Positions 50,515 to 60,800 of a stretch of 64,000 bases of DNA are shown piece after piece (the first letter of the stretch is position 1; the number at the start of each line of letters is the position of its first letter). This DNA comes from Anaerocolumna jejuensis DSM 15929 (lineage in GTDB: Bacteria; Bacillota; Clostridia; Lachnospirales; Lachnospiraceae), in assembly GCF_900142215.1 (NCBI RefSeq), contig NZ_FRAC01000013.1, positions 1 to 64,000 on the forward strand. The letters run 5' to 3'. A model generated the notes under the pieces. That model had not been told where the DNA came from and searched no databases. It saw only the letters and a list, made by a program, of their open reading frames with translations. The translations under genes and the position numbers were made by a program.

Positions 50515-50563
50515 AATATTACATCCTTTTACGGATGTAATATTTATTGGGCAGCAGCCCAAT
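50515..50563 (+). promoter_or_regulatory. Two back-to-back hairpins before the second permease
   Basis: AATATTACATCC / GGATGTAATATT (12 bp, 6-nt loop, 50515-50544) is followed within 2 nt by ATTGGGC-agca-GCCCAAT (50546-50563). Both are perfect and end about 10 nt before the permease ATG. They also lie inside a 26-codon ORF from TTG 50489 (AAAGGAAAG upstream) that stops 4 nt before that ATG. Confidence 0.6.
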
Positions 50564-50573
50564 GGGTGAAAAT

Positions 50574-51446
50574 ATGGCTCGGAAAAAATCCGGTGCAGTG
50601 AAATCCACTGCAACTAAGATACAGAATTTATTGATACAGATATTTCTCATTTTTGTTATGATGCTGACAATTTATCCAATTTTATATGTAATTCTGGGTT
50701 CCTTTAAGGGTAACCAGGAACTGCTTCTTGGAGGGATTAATTTAATACCGAGGAAATTTATTATAAGCAATTATACGGAAGCATGGACACTGGGTAATTT
50801 TGGAGTTTATACCGTTAACAGTATTGTACTGAGTATAAGCATTATGGTTTTAACGCTGGTAATTACCAGTATGGCAGGGTATTGCCTTGCAAGGAAGAAG
50901 TTTTGGGGAAGCAGTGTAATCTATGGATTATTATTGATCTTTATGTTTATTAACGTGGGCAGTGTTTCCCTTAGGCCGCTTTTTGAGTTATCGGTTAAGG
51001 TGGGAATGAATAAATCCCTGCTGTCCGTAATTTTAATTTCAACGGGTACTGCCCAGGCAGCCAATATCTTTTTAATCCGGGGATTTATGAATTCCATTCC
51101 CAAAGAACTGGATGAAGCGGCAAAGATTGACGGCTGTACCTTTTTTCAGATTTATTGCAGGATTATACTTCCTGTTTTAAAGCCAATCCTTGCAACCGTA
51201 GGCCTTCTCTCTTTTCGGAGCGGTTGGAATGAATACATCCTTCCCCTGGTTTTTACCATGTCAAATGAAAAATTAAGGCCTTTAACCGTTGGCGTTGTCC
51301 AGCTCCGTAATGCGGGAGATGGGGCGGCAGCCTGGAATATCATGTTTGCAGGGTCTACCATAGCAATTGTTCCTATTATCGTCATTTATATGTTCTTCAG
51401 CAAACATTTTATGGAGGGAATGACCTCAGGAGCTGTGAAAGGCTAA
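50574..51446 (+). CDS. Sugar ABC transporter permease, MalG/UgpE type
   Basis: The 290-residue membrane protein has six hydrophobic segments and the EAA loop ELDEAAKIDGCTFFQIYCRIILPVLKP, with the ending MEGMTSGAVKG. The start is uncertain: ATG 50574 (MARKKSG) follows a weak GGGTGA, while in-frame ATG 50562 and TTG 50547 lie within the hairpin. The poor ribosome site behind two hairpins suggests translational coupling. No ATPase gene is in the operon. Confidence 0.88.
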   Translation: MARKKSGAVKSTATKIQNLLIQIFLIFVMMLTIYPILYVILGSFKGNQELLLGGINLIPRKFIISNYTEAWTLGNFGVYTVNSIVLSISIMVLTLVITSMAGYCLARKKFWGSSVIYGLLLIFMFINVGSVSLRPLFELSVKVGMNKSLLSVILISTGTAQAANIFLIRGFMNSIPKELDEAAKIDGCTFFQIYCRIILPVLKPILATVGLLSFRSGWNEYILPLVFTMSNEKLRPLTVGVVQLRNAGDGAAAWNIMFAGSTIAIVPIIVIYMFFSKHFMEGMTSGAVKG

Positions 51447-51483
51447 GACTATAAAGGTCAGACCATAAGGGAAAGGATTCATT

Positions 51484-53910
51484 ATGAAACTGAACAGACA
51501 GGGTTTTATAACCCATTATTTAATCTCCGGGCCAAAAGAAGTCCCTTTTATTGACCATACTTCCGACGGGAACCAGTTAAAGTATGAGAAGTATTTAAGG
51601 TCCATCGTAACGGACTTTAAAAAGGAATGCCCCAAAGAAGAGGCCGGGATGGACACGGACAGTGAGCTTTCACTTCCCTGGGAATACTATTATTCCTATG
51701 GAAACTGGTTTGTTGATAAAAGTTCCTTTTATTCTTCCTTAACTAAGATTGATCTGGTTGCAGCAGTTCATCTGGCAACGGAAGAAGAAATAACCGTTGC
51801 TGCCTATTTATGGAGTTATGCCGCGGTTCAGGTCTGGTTAAATGACAGCCTGGCTGCCGAATTAAAAGAACCGGTATATAAACCTGTTAATAGGGCGGAT
51901 ATGAAACTGAAACTGAATAAGGGCATAAACCGGATTTATATCCGTATGCAGAATCTGGGGGTCAGGGATACCCGTAATATCTTTGGAATTCAGATTTTAG
52001 AACGGACAGAACAAATAAGAGTGGAGCTTCCGGATTCCTTAATGACAAAACCTTTCCTTGGGGCGGAACAATGGCTGTCTGAAATCACATTGAGCGGCCG
52101 CAGGCTTTTATTCCCTTACAAAGCCATGCCGGGTACTTCAATAGGTTATGATTCCAAAAGTCCGGATGTTACGTTAGGGGATAAAAGAGTTGCATATGAA
52201 GATATCTCCGGGTTAGATGAGCTGGAGCTGAAAAAAGACAATCCATATGTGATTATAACTGTTCCTGTATCCGGGAAAAAACTCAGCCGGAAGTTTGAAA
52301 TCCTTTGTGATATAAAGCCCCTTTACCTGAATAAAGATAACTTTGAAGAAAATATGGAGGAAATATACCGGCGTATTTCTGAAGTGGTTAAGCTGGATCG
52401 GGGAGAAAATATCGGATTTTCCATGTTTAATATATTGGCAAGGCATGCTGTAAACCGTATCCGTGAGGATGATGACGGTAATATTTATGAAACCCTGGCT
52501 CAGATTGAAAGCCGTATGGACTGTGCCGACTTTCTGGTATGCTCTTTCATCCGGTATATAAAAAATTATGAAATATCCCCGGAACTGCAGAAACGGGCTA
52601 AGGAGGTGCTGTTAAATTTCAGATACTGGATGGATGAAACAGGGTCCGATGCCATGTGTTTCTGGAGTGAAAACCATTCTCTGATGTTTTATGTCAGTGC
52701 CATGAATGCGGGAGAAATGTACCCGGACGAAATATTTACCAGGTCAGGGCTTACCGGAAGGAAATTGTATGAACAAAACCGCAGAAAAGTGATGGAGTGG
52801 ATAGAGGATGTTGAAAAGTATGGATTTGAAGAATTTTTAAGCGGAATCTATATGTGTATTACCTTTATCGCCTTACTGAATGTCATTGATTTTACGGAGG
52901 ACGCCATATCAAAACGTGCCGCGGCCCTTGTTGATAAGATTTTTTATATGCTATCCATCCATACCTTTAAAGGCTCTGTAATTGCTCCCCAGGGAAGGGT
53001 TTACAGGGACGTAATATATCCTTTTATGCAGGGTCTGCAGTCCTTGATCAATATGCTGAATCCCAAAAACCCCTATTCTTATGGGGAAGGCTGGCTGGGT
53101 TTTTATGCCACCAGTAAGTACCAGCTGCCTTTTCATATGGTTCCTCTTATGGATAACCCGGTAAAAACAGAGTATAAGACCGGCAATGCTTTGATCCGTT
53201 TAAATAAGACCAGGAATTATATACTTACTTCCGTCCAGTCGCCCAGGGAGGACGGATTCAAACGATGGGAGAATGTAAGCTTTCTGCAGGAATGTGATAC
53301 AGGGTCCCATGAATACATTAAATCCTTAAATGAAAGGTTTCATGGTACTACCTGCTTTAAACCGGGGGTCTACGGCTATCAGCAGCATATGTGGAGCGCC
53401 GCACTAAGCCCGGATACGCTGGTATTTGTCAATCATCCCGGCGGTCCCTGTGATGAAAGCTCTCTTCGTCCGGGGTATTGGTTTGGCAATGGGGTCATGC
53501 CCGCAGTCAAGCAGATTGATCAGGCTATAGCCTCCATTTATGTGATTCCTGAGGAGCATCCCATTGATTTTACCCATATCCATTGGGCAAGCTGCAGATT
53601 TGAGGAAATGAAAGAGGAAAATGACTGGCTGATTGGGAAAAAAGGGGATGGATATCTTGGAATCTGGAGCAGCGGTATAAAAGAACCCTACAACGACCAG
53701 TTATTTGACGCGGAATACCGTATTTACAATAGAAAAGCTGCCTATTTTTGTGTTTGCAGCGACACCGGGGAATGTGGGGATTTAGAAGGTTTCTACCAGT
53801 TCTGTTTATCCTTTCAGCCGGTTTTTCATATGGATACACTGGTATTAACTGCTAAAGAGGATTTTGTGTTAAAGTATGAAAAGGCGGAGGATCAAACCCA
53901 GTTTATATAG
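51484..53910 (+). CDS. Uncharacterised 808-residue protein, probably a carbohydrate-active enzyme
   Basis: It has no signal peptide and no membrane segment, so it is cytoplasmic. The N-terminal third (about 50-290) looks beta-rich, with a carbohydrate-binding-like stretch (VAAYLWSYAAVQVWLNDSLAAEL). The middle (about 300-560) is helical with FWSENHSLMFYVSAMNAGEM and YGFEEFLSGIYMCITFIALLNVIDF, wording seen in (alpha/alpha) toroid glycosidases and polysaccharide lyases. The C-terminal third has SVQSPREDGFKRWENVSFLQECDTGSHEY. It acts after import of the sugar by the transporter. No known CAZy family could be assigned by eye. AAAGGATT precedes the ATG. Confidence 0.7.
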   Translation: MKLNRQGFITHYLISGPKEVPFIDHTSDGNQLKYEKYLRSIVTDFKKECPKEEAGMDTDSELSLPWEYYYSYGNWFVDKSSFYSSLTKIDLVAAVHLATEEEITVAAYLWSYAAVQVWLNDSLAAELKEPVYKPVNRADMKLKLNKGINRIYIRMQNLGVRDTRNIFGIQILERTEQIRVELPDSLMTKPFLGAEQWLSEITLSGRRLLFPYKAMPGTSIGYDSKSPDVTLGDKRVAYEDISGLDELELKKDNPYVIITVPVSGKKLSRKFEILCDIKPLYLNKDNFEENMEEIYRRISEVVKLDRGENIGFSMFNILARHAVNRIREDDDGNIYETLAQIESRMDCADFLVCSFIRYIKNYEISPELQKRAKEVLLNFRYWMDETGSDAMCFWSENHSLMFYVSAMNAGEMYPDEIFTRSGLTGRKLYEQNRRKVMEWIEDVEKYGFEEFLSGIYMCITFIALLNVIDFTEDAISKRAAALVDKIFYMLSIHTFKGSVIAPQGRVYRDVIYPFMQGLQSLINMLNPKNPYSYGEGWLGFYATSKYQLPFHMVPLMDNPVKTEYKTGNALIRLNKTRNYILTSVQSPREDGFKRWENVSFLQECDTGSHEYIKSLNERFHGTTCFKPGVYGYQQHMWSAALSPDTLVFVNHPGGPCDESSLRPGYWFGNGVMPAVKQIDQAIASIYVIPEEHPIDFTHIHWASCRFEEMKEENDWLIGKKGDGYLGIWSSGIKEPYNDQLFDAEYRIYNRKAAYFCVCSDTGECGDLEGFYQFCLSFQPVFHMDTLVLTAKEDFVLKYEKAEDQTQFI

Positions 53911-54104
53911 TGGAATTGAAAGAAAGGTAAGGAATTATGGCGTACATGATGTACTTAGGCAATACAGCAAGGATACCGGATAATGCCTGTATTTACACCT
54001 GCCTATAAAAACAGGGACAGGCGGTAAAGGCAGAGCAAAGTTGCTGTAGCATCTTTCTTTCTACAGTATCACAAGGAAGAACTGGACAGGTAAGGGAGAA
54101 TAAT

Positions 54105-55004
54105 ATGATAACAAAAGAAAAGGATTTAAACAGTTATCGGTTGGAAAATGAGGTATTCAATATTTGGATCAATGCAGAGGACGGTATGAATTTATACCGT
54201 TTATGCTATAAAAATATGGAAGTGGTATCTTATCAAAAGGAGAGACAGGAAGCCGGTAAAACCTATGGTATTCCAATCCTTTTCCCTACGCCCAACCGTA
54301 CAAAAAATTCCATCTTCACCTTCGAAGGGAAGGAATATCCGGCGAAAATGCATGGCATGGCAAGGAATGCTCCTTTCCTGGTTACAGAAACCGGTGAAAA
54401 GGAAATAAAATCTTATATTACGGGTTGTTTAAAAATCACAGAAAAAAATCCCTTGTTTAAGGAGTATCCTTTTTTGTGTACCTTAAATATAAGGATTTCT
54501 ATAACCGGACAAGAGCTTCATTATAGTTACGAAGTTATAAATGATGGTTTCAGCAATATGCCCTTTGGATTTGGACTTCATCCCTTTTTTAACCGGTTAT
54601 CAGACTCCGAAACAATCAGTATTCAGGGAGGAATGGTAATGGAAAGAGACAAACAAATGCTGCCAACAGGCAGGCTGGTACCTGCAGCCAATACACCGTA
54701 TGACTTAACCGAAGGGAAACAAGTAAATAAGCTTGAGCTGGATGATGTGTATACCGGATTATTGGGAGAGAAAAAGGCAGTTATTGAATATCCTGATTTT
54801 AAAGTTGATATAAAGACGGATTCTTCTTTTTCCCATATGGTCGTATATACTCCCCAGACGGAGAAGTTTTTTTGTGTGGAGCCACAGACCTGCTCCACAG
54901 ATGCCATTAACCTGTATGACCGGGGGGAAAAGGAGTTATCAGGGCTGACCGTATTATCACCGGGTGAAAGAAAAAAAGGCTGGGTTGTCTTTCATTTTAG
55001 CTGA
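54105..55004 (+). CDS. Aldose 1-epimerase (mutarotase) family protein
   Basis: The 299-residue galactose-mutarotase-like beta-sandwich protein has MHGMARNAPF (first His), FGFGLHPFFN (second His) and FCVEPQTCSTDAINL (catalytic Glu), the family's three active-site elements. It interconverts alpha and beta anomers of the sugar released inside the cell. AAGGGAGA lies before the ATG. It follows the 808-residue protein by about 195 nt, a stretch with a small hairpin but no gene. Confidence 0.85.
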   Translation: MITKEKDLNSYRLENEVFNIWINAEDGMNLYRLCYKNMEVVSYQKERQEAGKTYGIPILFPTPNRTKNSIFTFEGKEYPAKMHGMARNAPFLVTETGEKEIKSYITGCLKITEKNPLFKEYPFLCTLNIRISITGQELHYSYEVINDGFSNMPFGFGLHPFFNRLSDSETISIQGGMVMERDKQMLPTGRLVPAANTPYDLTEGKQVNKLELDDVYTGLLGEKKAVIEYPDFKVDIKTDSSFSHMVVYTPQTEKFFCVEPQTCSTDAINLYDRGEKELSGLTVLSPGERKKGWVVFHFS

Positions 55005-55126
55005 AAGTTCATGAAAGACTTTTACAATTTGAGAAAGTAGTATCATAAAATGGAAATCAATATAGATTTAACAGTCCATAAACTACAAAAACAGATACGC
55101 GCTTTATACGCAGACAGGAGAAGAAA

Positions 55127-55450
55127 ATGTTCATATATAATAAGGATGTAATCGCAAAAGATTGCGAGCCAGGTGTGAAAAGAAAGATATTATCCTATTC
55201 AGAAGAATTAATGATGTGTGAGATTACTTTTGAAAAAGGAGCCTGCGGCTATACTCATTCCCATCCCCATCTTCAGATTACCTATATTGTAAAGGGAAGT
55301 TTTGAATTTACCATTGACGGAGAGAAAAAAATCGTTAAAGCAGGGGACAGTTTGTTTATGCCGGCAAACAGTGTCCATGGAACAGTTGCATTAGAGGATG
55401 GAATGTTAGTGGATGTATTTAATCCCATGAGAAAAGATTTTTTGATATAA
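55127..55450 (+). CDS. Cupin-domain protein, KdgF-like
   Basis: The 107-residue single cupin barrel has metal ligands HSHPHLQ (about 44-50: three His and Gln) and H86 in ANSVHG. The wording THSHPHLQITYIVKGSFEFTIDG resembles KdgF, which helps linearise unsaturated uronates in pectin and alginate breakdown. If so, a uronate or lyase product passes through this pathway. A general sugar-binding or isomerase role is also possible. It is 120 nt after the epimerase gene. Confidence 0.75.
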   Translation: MFIYNKDVIAKDCEPGVKRKILSYSEELMMCEITFEKGACGYTHSHPHLQITYIVKGSFEFTIDGEKKIVKAGDSLFMPANSVHGTVALEDGMLVDVFNPMRKDFLI

Positions 55451-55486
55451 GGAAAAAAGCGTGTATGGTGCGCAGAGGGGAGCAAT

Positions 55487-56443
55487 ATGAAATATAGAGT
55501 AGGAATCGACTTAGGCGGAACCAATATTGCGGCGGGTATTGTAGACGAAAGCTGCGGAATCGTTTCAAAAGGCTCCGTTCCAACCAATCAAAAAGGTTCT
55601 TCGGAAGAAATCATATCTGATATTGTACAGCTGGTTTTGCAGCTGCTGGAAGAAAGGGACCTCACTATGGATGAGGTGCAATCCATCGGCATTGGTGTTC
55701 CCGGAACGGCCAACAAGGAGAATGGCTTTATTGAATATGCCAATAACCTGCCTTTTTCCCATGTCCCATTTGCCAGGTTACTGGAAGAGAAATTGCATAA
55801 GAAGACATTTTTTGATAATGACGGAAATGCCGCGGCCTGGGGAGAATTTATAGCAGGAGCAGGAAGAGGGAAAGACTGTGACTCCCTTATTGCCGTCACC
55901 TTAGGAACCGGTGTGGGCGGAGGTATTATTGTAAATAGATCCATTTACAGAGGCACCAATTACAGTGCGGCAGAGTTTGGACATATGGTGATAGATTACA
56001 AGGGGATTCCCTGCAATTGCGGAAGAAATGGATGTTATGAAGTATATGCATCTGCAACCGCCTTAATAAACCAGGCAAGGGAAGCGATGAACCGGAATAA
56101 AAACAGTGCTTTGTGGAAATTATGCGGGGAAGACATAAGCCAGGTGGATGGAAAAATCATTTTCAAAGGGGTGCACCTTAAGGACATAACCGCAAGGCAG
56201 GTTGCAAAGAATTATATTGATTACCTTGCCGTGGGAATTACCAATATGATTAATCTCTTCCAGCCCGATATTCTCTGTATTGGCGGAGGTATCAGCGCGG
56301 CGGGCAGCCTGTTTTTAGAGCCTTTAAAAAATGCTGTTTTTAGCCAGGTATATTCCTGTACCTCACAAAAGCAAACAGATTTGGTAATAGCAGAATTGGG
56401 AAATGATGCCGGTATTATCGGGGCAGCTTTTTTAGAGTGTTAA
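55487..56443 (+). CDS. ROK-family sugar kinase
   Basis: The 318-residue kinase has an N-terminal ATP-binding IDLGGTNIAAGIVD, GIGVPGTAN, ENDGNAAAWGE-like DNDGNAAAWGEFIAGAGRG, and TLGTGVGGGIIV. The zinc motif CNCGRNGCYE (about 177-186) with His in EFGHMVID is of the ROK type. It has no HTH, so it is a kinase and not a NagC-type repressor. It phosphorylates glucose, mannose or a related hexose after hydrolysis. It is the last gene of the operon. Confidence 0.9.
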   Translation: MKYRVGIDLGGTNIAAGIVDESCGIVSKGSVPTNQKGSSEEIISDIVQLVLQLLEERDLTMDEVQSIGIGVPGTANKENGFIEYANNLPFSHVPFARLLEEKLHKKTFFDNDGNAAAWGEFIAGAGRGKDCDSLIAVTLGTGVGGGIIVNRSIYRGTNYSAAEFGHMVIDYKGIPCNCGRNGCYEVYASATALINQAREAMNRNKNSALWKLCGEDISQVDGKIIFKGVHLKDITARQVAKNYIDYLAVGITNMINLFQPDILCIGGGISAAGSLFLEPLKNAVFSQVYSCTSQKQTDLVIAELGNDAGIIGAAFLEC

Positions 56444-56470
56444 CTGGATTCATGTTGGTAAATAATCTGG

Positions 56471-56503
56471 CGGATTTGTGCCTTTGGAATTGGCACAAAT
56501 CCG
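56471..56503. terminator. Hairpin at the end of the carbohydrate operon
   Basis: CGGATTTGTGCC / GGCACAAATCCG, a perfect 12-bp stem with a 9-nt loop, lies 28 nt after the kinase stop and 7 nt past the stop of the convergent gene. T runs are weak on both sides. Confidence 0.65.
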
Positions 56504-56509
56504 GTAGAA

Positions 56510-57043
56510 CTATTTCTTAACAGTCAGACTTTGATATACTTCGTTAACGTTAGTATCAAATTCATTTAATTTCTTTTGTATTCTTGCATAGGTTGCTAAG
56601 GCATCCAGAATTCGTTTCTGGTCCTGGGCACTGAACATCCCGATAGCTCTTGCCAGTTCATCAATATTATTGACATTTACTTTTAAAGTGCCGCCCATGG
56701 ATAAAGGGATTTTTAAAATCTTGGAATCATCACTGGTATCGCCCAAAGATAATGTATTGCGCTTGGCATCCCATTGAAAGGTAACTCCGTTATAATGAAT
56801 CAATCCCGTATCATCCGCCAACTCCCCATAGGGTGATGTTTTGGATTGGGATACCGGGGACTTGCCTGCAGCAGATGCTTTATCACTGTTTACGGAGTCC
56901 TTATTCCTGTTTTCAGATAAGATGTCCTCAAAAGAAAGAGGGCTTGCCCAGGAATTCTCTTTTACTGGTTCTTTTTGATTAAGGAAAGAACCAGCTGACT
57001 GGATATCGGAAATACTGTTCGATAGTTGCTTTGTTACATTCAT
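56510..57043 (-). CDS. Unknown 177-residue protein
   Basis: The N-terminal 75 residues are Ser/Asn/Lys-rich and look disordered. The rest (about 78-177) begins ADDTGLIHYNGVTFQWDAKRNTLSLGDTSD and ends in two helices (QDQKRILDALATYARIQKKLNEFDTNVNEVYQSL). There is no signal peptide or membrane segment. The ending YNGVTFQWDxxxNxLxLGD, followed by helices, seems conserved-style but I do not recognise a family. A clear AAAGGGAGAAAG ribosome site is present. It is a single gene, convergent with the sugar operon. Confidence 0.65.
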   Translation of the reverse strand: MNVTKQLSNSISDIQSAGSFLNQKEPVKENSWASPLSFEDILSENRNKDSVNSDKASAAGKSPVSQSKTSPYGELADDTGLIHYNGVTFQWDAKRNTLSLGDTSDDSKILKIPLSMGGTLKVNVNNIDELARAIGMFSAQDQKRILDALATYARIQKKLNEFDTNVNEVYQSLTVKK

Positions 57044-57097
57044 TATACACTTTCTCCCTTTTGATTTATGATTTTGAATGGAGCAGTAAAAAACGCA

Positions 57098-57133
57098 AAA
57101 AAAGGTATAGCTAATGTTACATTAACGATACCT
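57098..57133 (-). terminator. Minus-strand terminator upstream of the 177-residue gene
   Basis: On the minus strand AAGGTATCGTTAATG / CATTAGCTATACCTT folds around a short loop and is followed by TTTTTTT (rising toward 57097). It lies about 55 nt before the start of the gene at 57043 and could be an attenuator, or the end of an unrecognised upstream RNA. Confidence 0.6.
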
Positions 57134-57772
57134 TCCGTGGTCTTAAAAAAATCCATCCAATAATTTCTATATATTATATCGTCTTATCAAAAATTTTCTT
57201 AATGCTTTCCCTGAATTTTATTAATCCTAATGTGTTATCAGCTTTGATTTTATTAGAAATTAGCTTAACGATTAGCATTTTGTAAACATTTAATTAAGTA
57301 AAAATAGTATAAATGCAGATTCAAATGATTTGAATTTGGTTAGTTAATATCAGCTTTTATCCATGTATACTTGGTGTGTAAAAATGTAATAAAGCAACTT
57401 TTACAGAGCTGAATGTATTTTTATACCCATAGAACTAAACAAAAAGCAAGTATAAAAATAAAAATCAAAAGAAAATAGTAAATAACATAGTAAATAACAA
57501 TTAACAAAGAAAAGAACTATTAACAAATAACAAAGAACAATTAGCAAAGAACAATTGACAAAACAAATAACTAAAATCAATGGTTATAGAATAACTATAA
57601 TTTACTTAATAACATTGCAAAAATTAAATTAAATATGAACTCAAAAAGATAAAATCATTGGTCGCATATCTTGAGAATTTATATATAATCAACAAGCTAT
57701 TACTGGGTATTGTTGCAATGCTGTGCATTTCAAGTAAAAAATGCATAAAAAAAATAAAAATAAATTAAAATA
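57134..57772. other. AT-rich gap with degenerate CAAAGAACAATT-type repeats
   Basis: About 640 nt without a gene. At about 57495-57570 the strand is almost free of C and G apart from AACAAA/AACAATT units that repeat loosely (CAAAGAACAATTAG, CAAAGAACAATTGA). Confidence 0.5.
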
Positions 57773-57801
57773 TTGACTAAATTGACCATGTCTGCTATTC
57801 T
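57773..57801 (+). promoter_or_regulatory. Probable promoter of the mannanase gene
   Basis: TTGACT (57773-57778), 17 nt, TATTCT (57796-57801), about 60 nt before the ATG. A second TTGACC lies 9 nt downstream. Confidence 0.5.
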
Positions 57802-57862
57802 TTTTGTAAGCTAATTTAATTACTAAAATTTAGCTAAAAACTAAATAAAAAGGGGAAAAAAG

Positions 57863-60800
57863 ATGAGAAAGCGAATAATGAAAACGCTGGCCTTTACATT
57901 GGCAGCGGCCCTGGTTGTCACTTCAGCCAATTTGGCAGGTTTTGTTCCGGCTTCCTCTGTAATTGCGGCGGAGGAGAAGATTGATGTCTCTAATGACTAT
58001 ACCTTCGATTCGTCCAGTACTTGGGACAATAACAGCGGAAAAGAAAACAATATTGGATTGACAACTACAGTTATTCCTGCAGTCGGGACAACTCTTATCA
58101 TGGATATTTTATTGCCGGATAAGGGGAATGCACCTGATTTTTCCGGTATTTTGAAGCCGGTAGGTGTACTGAGGATTGGTTCCAATTGGAATTGGGTCCA
58201 GTCAAATACAATTCCCGAGTTGAAAGCAACGGACTTTACAGAAAAGGTTACAATTGAGGGGACAGCTTATTATAAAAAGTCTGTAAGTATTCCATTTGGA
58301 GAAACGGTAGGAGCAAATGTCGGCGGTGCTTGGAATGGAAATGCTGCTTTTGCCCAGGCTGTAACGGACCTGGTGAATCAGGTTACGGTACAGTTCACCG
58401 GTTATCTATGTAATTATTCCGGTACCATCAGTGTGGCCAATGCCCATTTAATTAATGTGGAAGGCAATGGTGGTGCTACTTCTGATGTAGCGAAGGAATG
58501 GAACTTCGATGAGGGGATCGGAGGCTGGGAATACACAGATTGGGATTGGCAATATTCAGGTAAAGCCAATACTTCCGTGGCACATGACAATGGTATGCTG
58601 AAGGTGAATGTTGATTACAGTGCGGACGGAGCTTACAGCTGGAGCCAGATGGCTGTAAGGGAATGGGGGGATTTAGCACTTGCAGGCGTTAACAAGACAA
58701 CCTTTGATTTTTATTATGATCCCGCCCAATTAAACGGCGGTTTCCAAATCAAAGAAGTATTACAGTACCATGACACTGTAAATGGGGATTATCCTTCCGC
58801 GGCGGAAGCTAATGTGCCGGTTGATACAGCAAAGGCCGAGGATGCGGGGAATGGCCTTAAGAAAGTAAAGGTTGAAATTCCTTTCAATCCGATTACCCAG
58901 AATACCTGCTGTAATACGGTACTTTGTATTGTTGGTGTGAATACCACCTATAAGGGTAGTATATGGATTGACAATCTTAAGCTGATAAAGGAGACCTCCG
59001 CCGGGGATGAGGATTATGTAAATTCAACGGTACCGGTTAATGATAAGACTGCCGGTATAGCGATTGCAGATAACAAATTACAGACCTCCAAGGAAGACGG
59101 TTCTTCGGAAGAAACAAATATCGCAACCAATATCAAGCTTGTTGATAAGGAAGCTTCAAATAATACCAAAGCAATCTATGCCTATCTCCAGGCAATGGGG
59201 GATTCCAGCAGCGTTCTGTTTGGACATCAGAATGATACCTGGCATAAGGCGGGTGTGGTCAGCGGCAGTGCCGTTGGTTACAATTATTCCGATACCCTGG
59301 ATGTGACAGGCTCTGTCGCCGGAGTTATCGGAATTGATGCGCTGTCCTTAACAGGGAATGAATACAGTGCAAAAAGATATAATACGGAATTCGGAGACCA
59401 GACCTTCGAGCTTACAGCCCAGGGGAATGTTCTGGCAGCAGCGGCGCTGACCAATAAAAATATTCAGCAGGGTGCCATTATTACCATGTCAGCGCATATG
59501 CCAAATTTCTCAGTTGTAAAAGAGAATGCAGCCTATGCACAGGGCAGTGATCCAATCTATGCTAAATACGATTTTGCCGGCTATACTCCCAATGTTCTGA
59601 CAGGGGATGTCATGAACCAGCTTCTGCCCGGCGGACAATACAATGATAAGTATAACGCATATCTTGATATGATTGCCGATTATGCAAATCATGTGGATGG
59701 AACAATTTTATTCCGTCCCTTCCATGAAAATACGGGAAGCTGGTTCTGGTGGGGCGCTGCCTTCTGTGATGCGGCTGCCTATAAAAATGTCTGGAAATAC
59801 ACCGTGGAATACCTCCGTGATGAGAAGAACGTACATAATTTATTATATGTCTACGGACCGGGCAGTGAGGCAGCGGATGTAGCAGAGTATGGGGAGAGAT
59901 ATCCCGGAGATGACTATGTCGATATGGTAGGCTTTGACATCTATAACAAGGCTCCGACTGAAAATAACGAAAATACCTGGTTTGCAGATTTCAAGAAAGC
60001 CCTTGGTATCGTAGAAGCCTTTGGAACAGCACACGGAAAGCTGATTGCAGTAACGGAAACAGGCATTAGCAATGATACACAAAAGGGGGACAATCAGACA
60101 GCGCTCCTAAAGACAGGAAACCGTCATAAAGACTGGTATAATACACTCTTAAAGGCAGTATCGGATTCGAAGGCATCCTATTTCCTGTTATGGGCAAACT
60201 TTGGTGAAAAAGATGGTTTCTATACTCCTTATGTAAAAGAAAAAAAGGATGACGGTACCCTTCGCGGCCATGAATTATTGGATTACTTTATTGATTACTT
60301 TAATGATGGACGAAGTGTATTTGCAAAGAACCAGCAAGGCGTATTATCCACCATTTCCAACACCTTAAATATTCAGGTATCAGGAACAACGGAAAATGCA
60401 ACAGGATATCTGGTATCCCCTGTTTCAGGAACAAGGATATTAGACGCCCTGACAGTAACTGCAAAAGTAAATGGAGCCGCAGTGGCAGATTCGGTAAAGG
60501 TCGTATTTAATGGAAAAGGCGTAAGCGTTCCCGTAACAGCAAAATTGGACGGAAAGTATTATAAGGCAGAGCTGAATGCAGAGAATCTGAAAAAGCTCGG
60601 TGAATATGTGGGAACCATTGAGCTGTATATCAATGGCACAAAGCTGGATTCTATTCGTGCCATTTTCAACATTAAGCCGTCGGCAGAGGATCCTTATGAA
60701 ATCGATGGATTTGAACATTACAGCGGTGTTGACTCATTATTGACCGGAAAATGGGCAGTCAATAAAGCTACCGGAAGTAAAATCGCCCTTACTTTGACAA

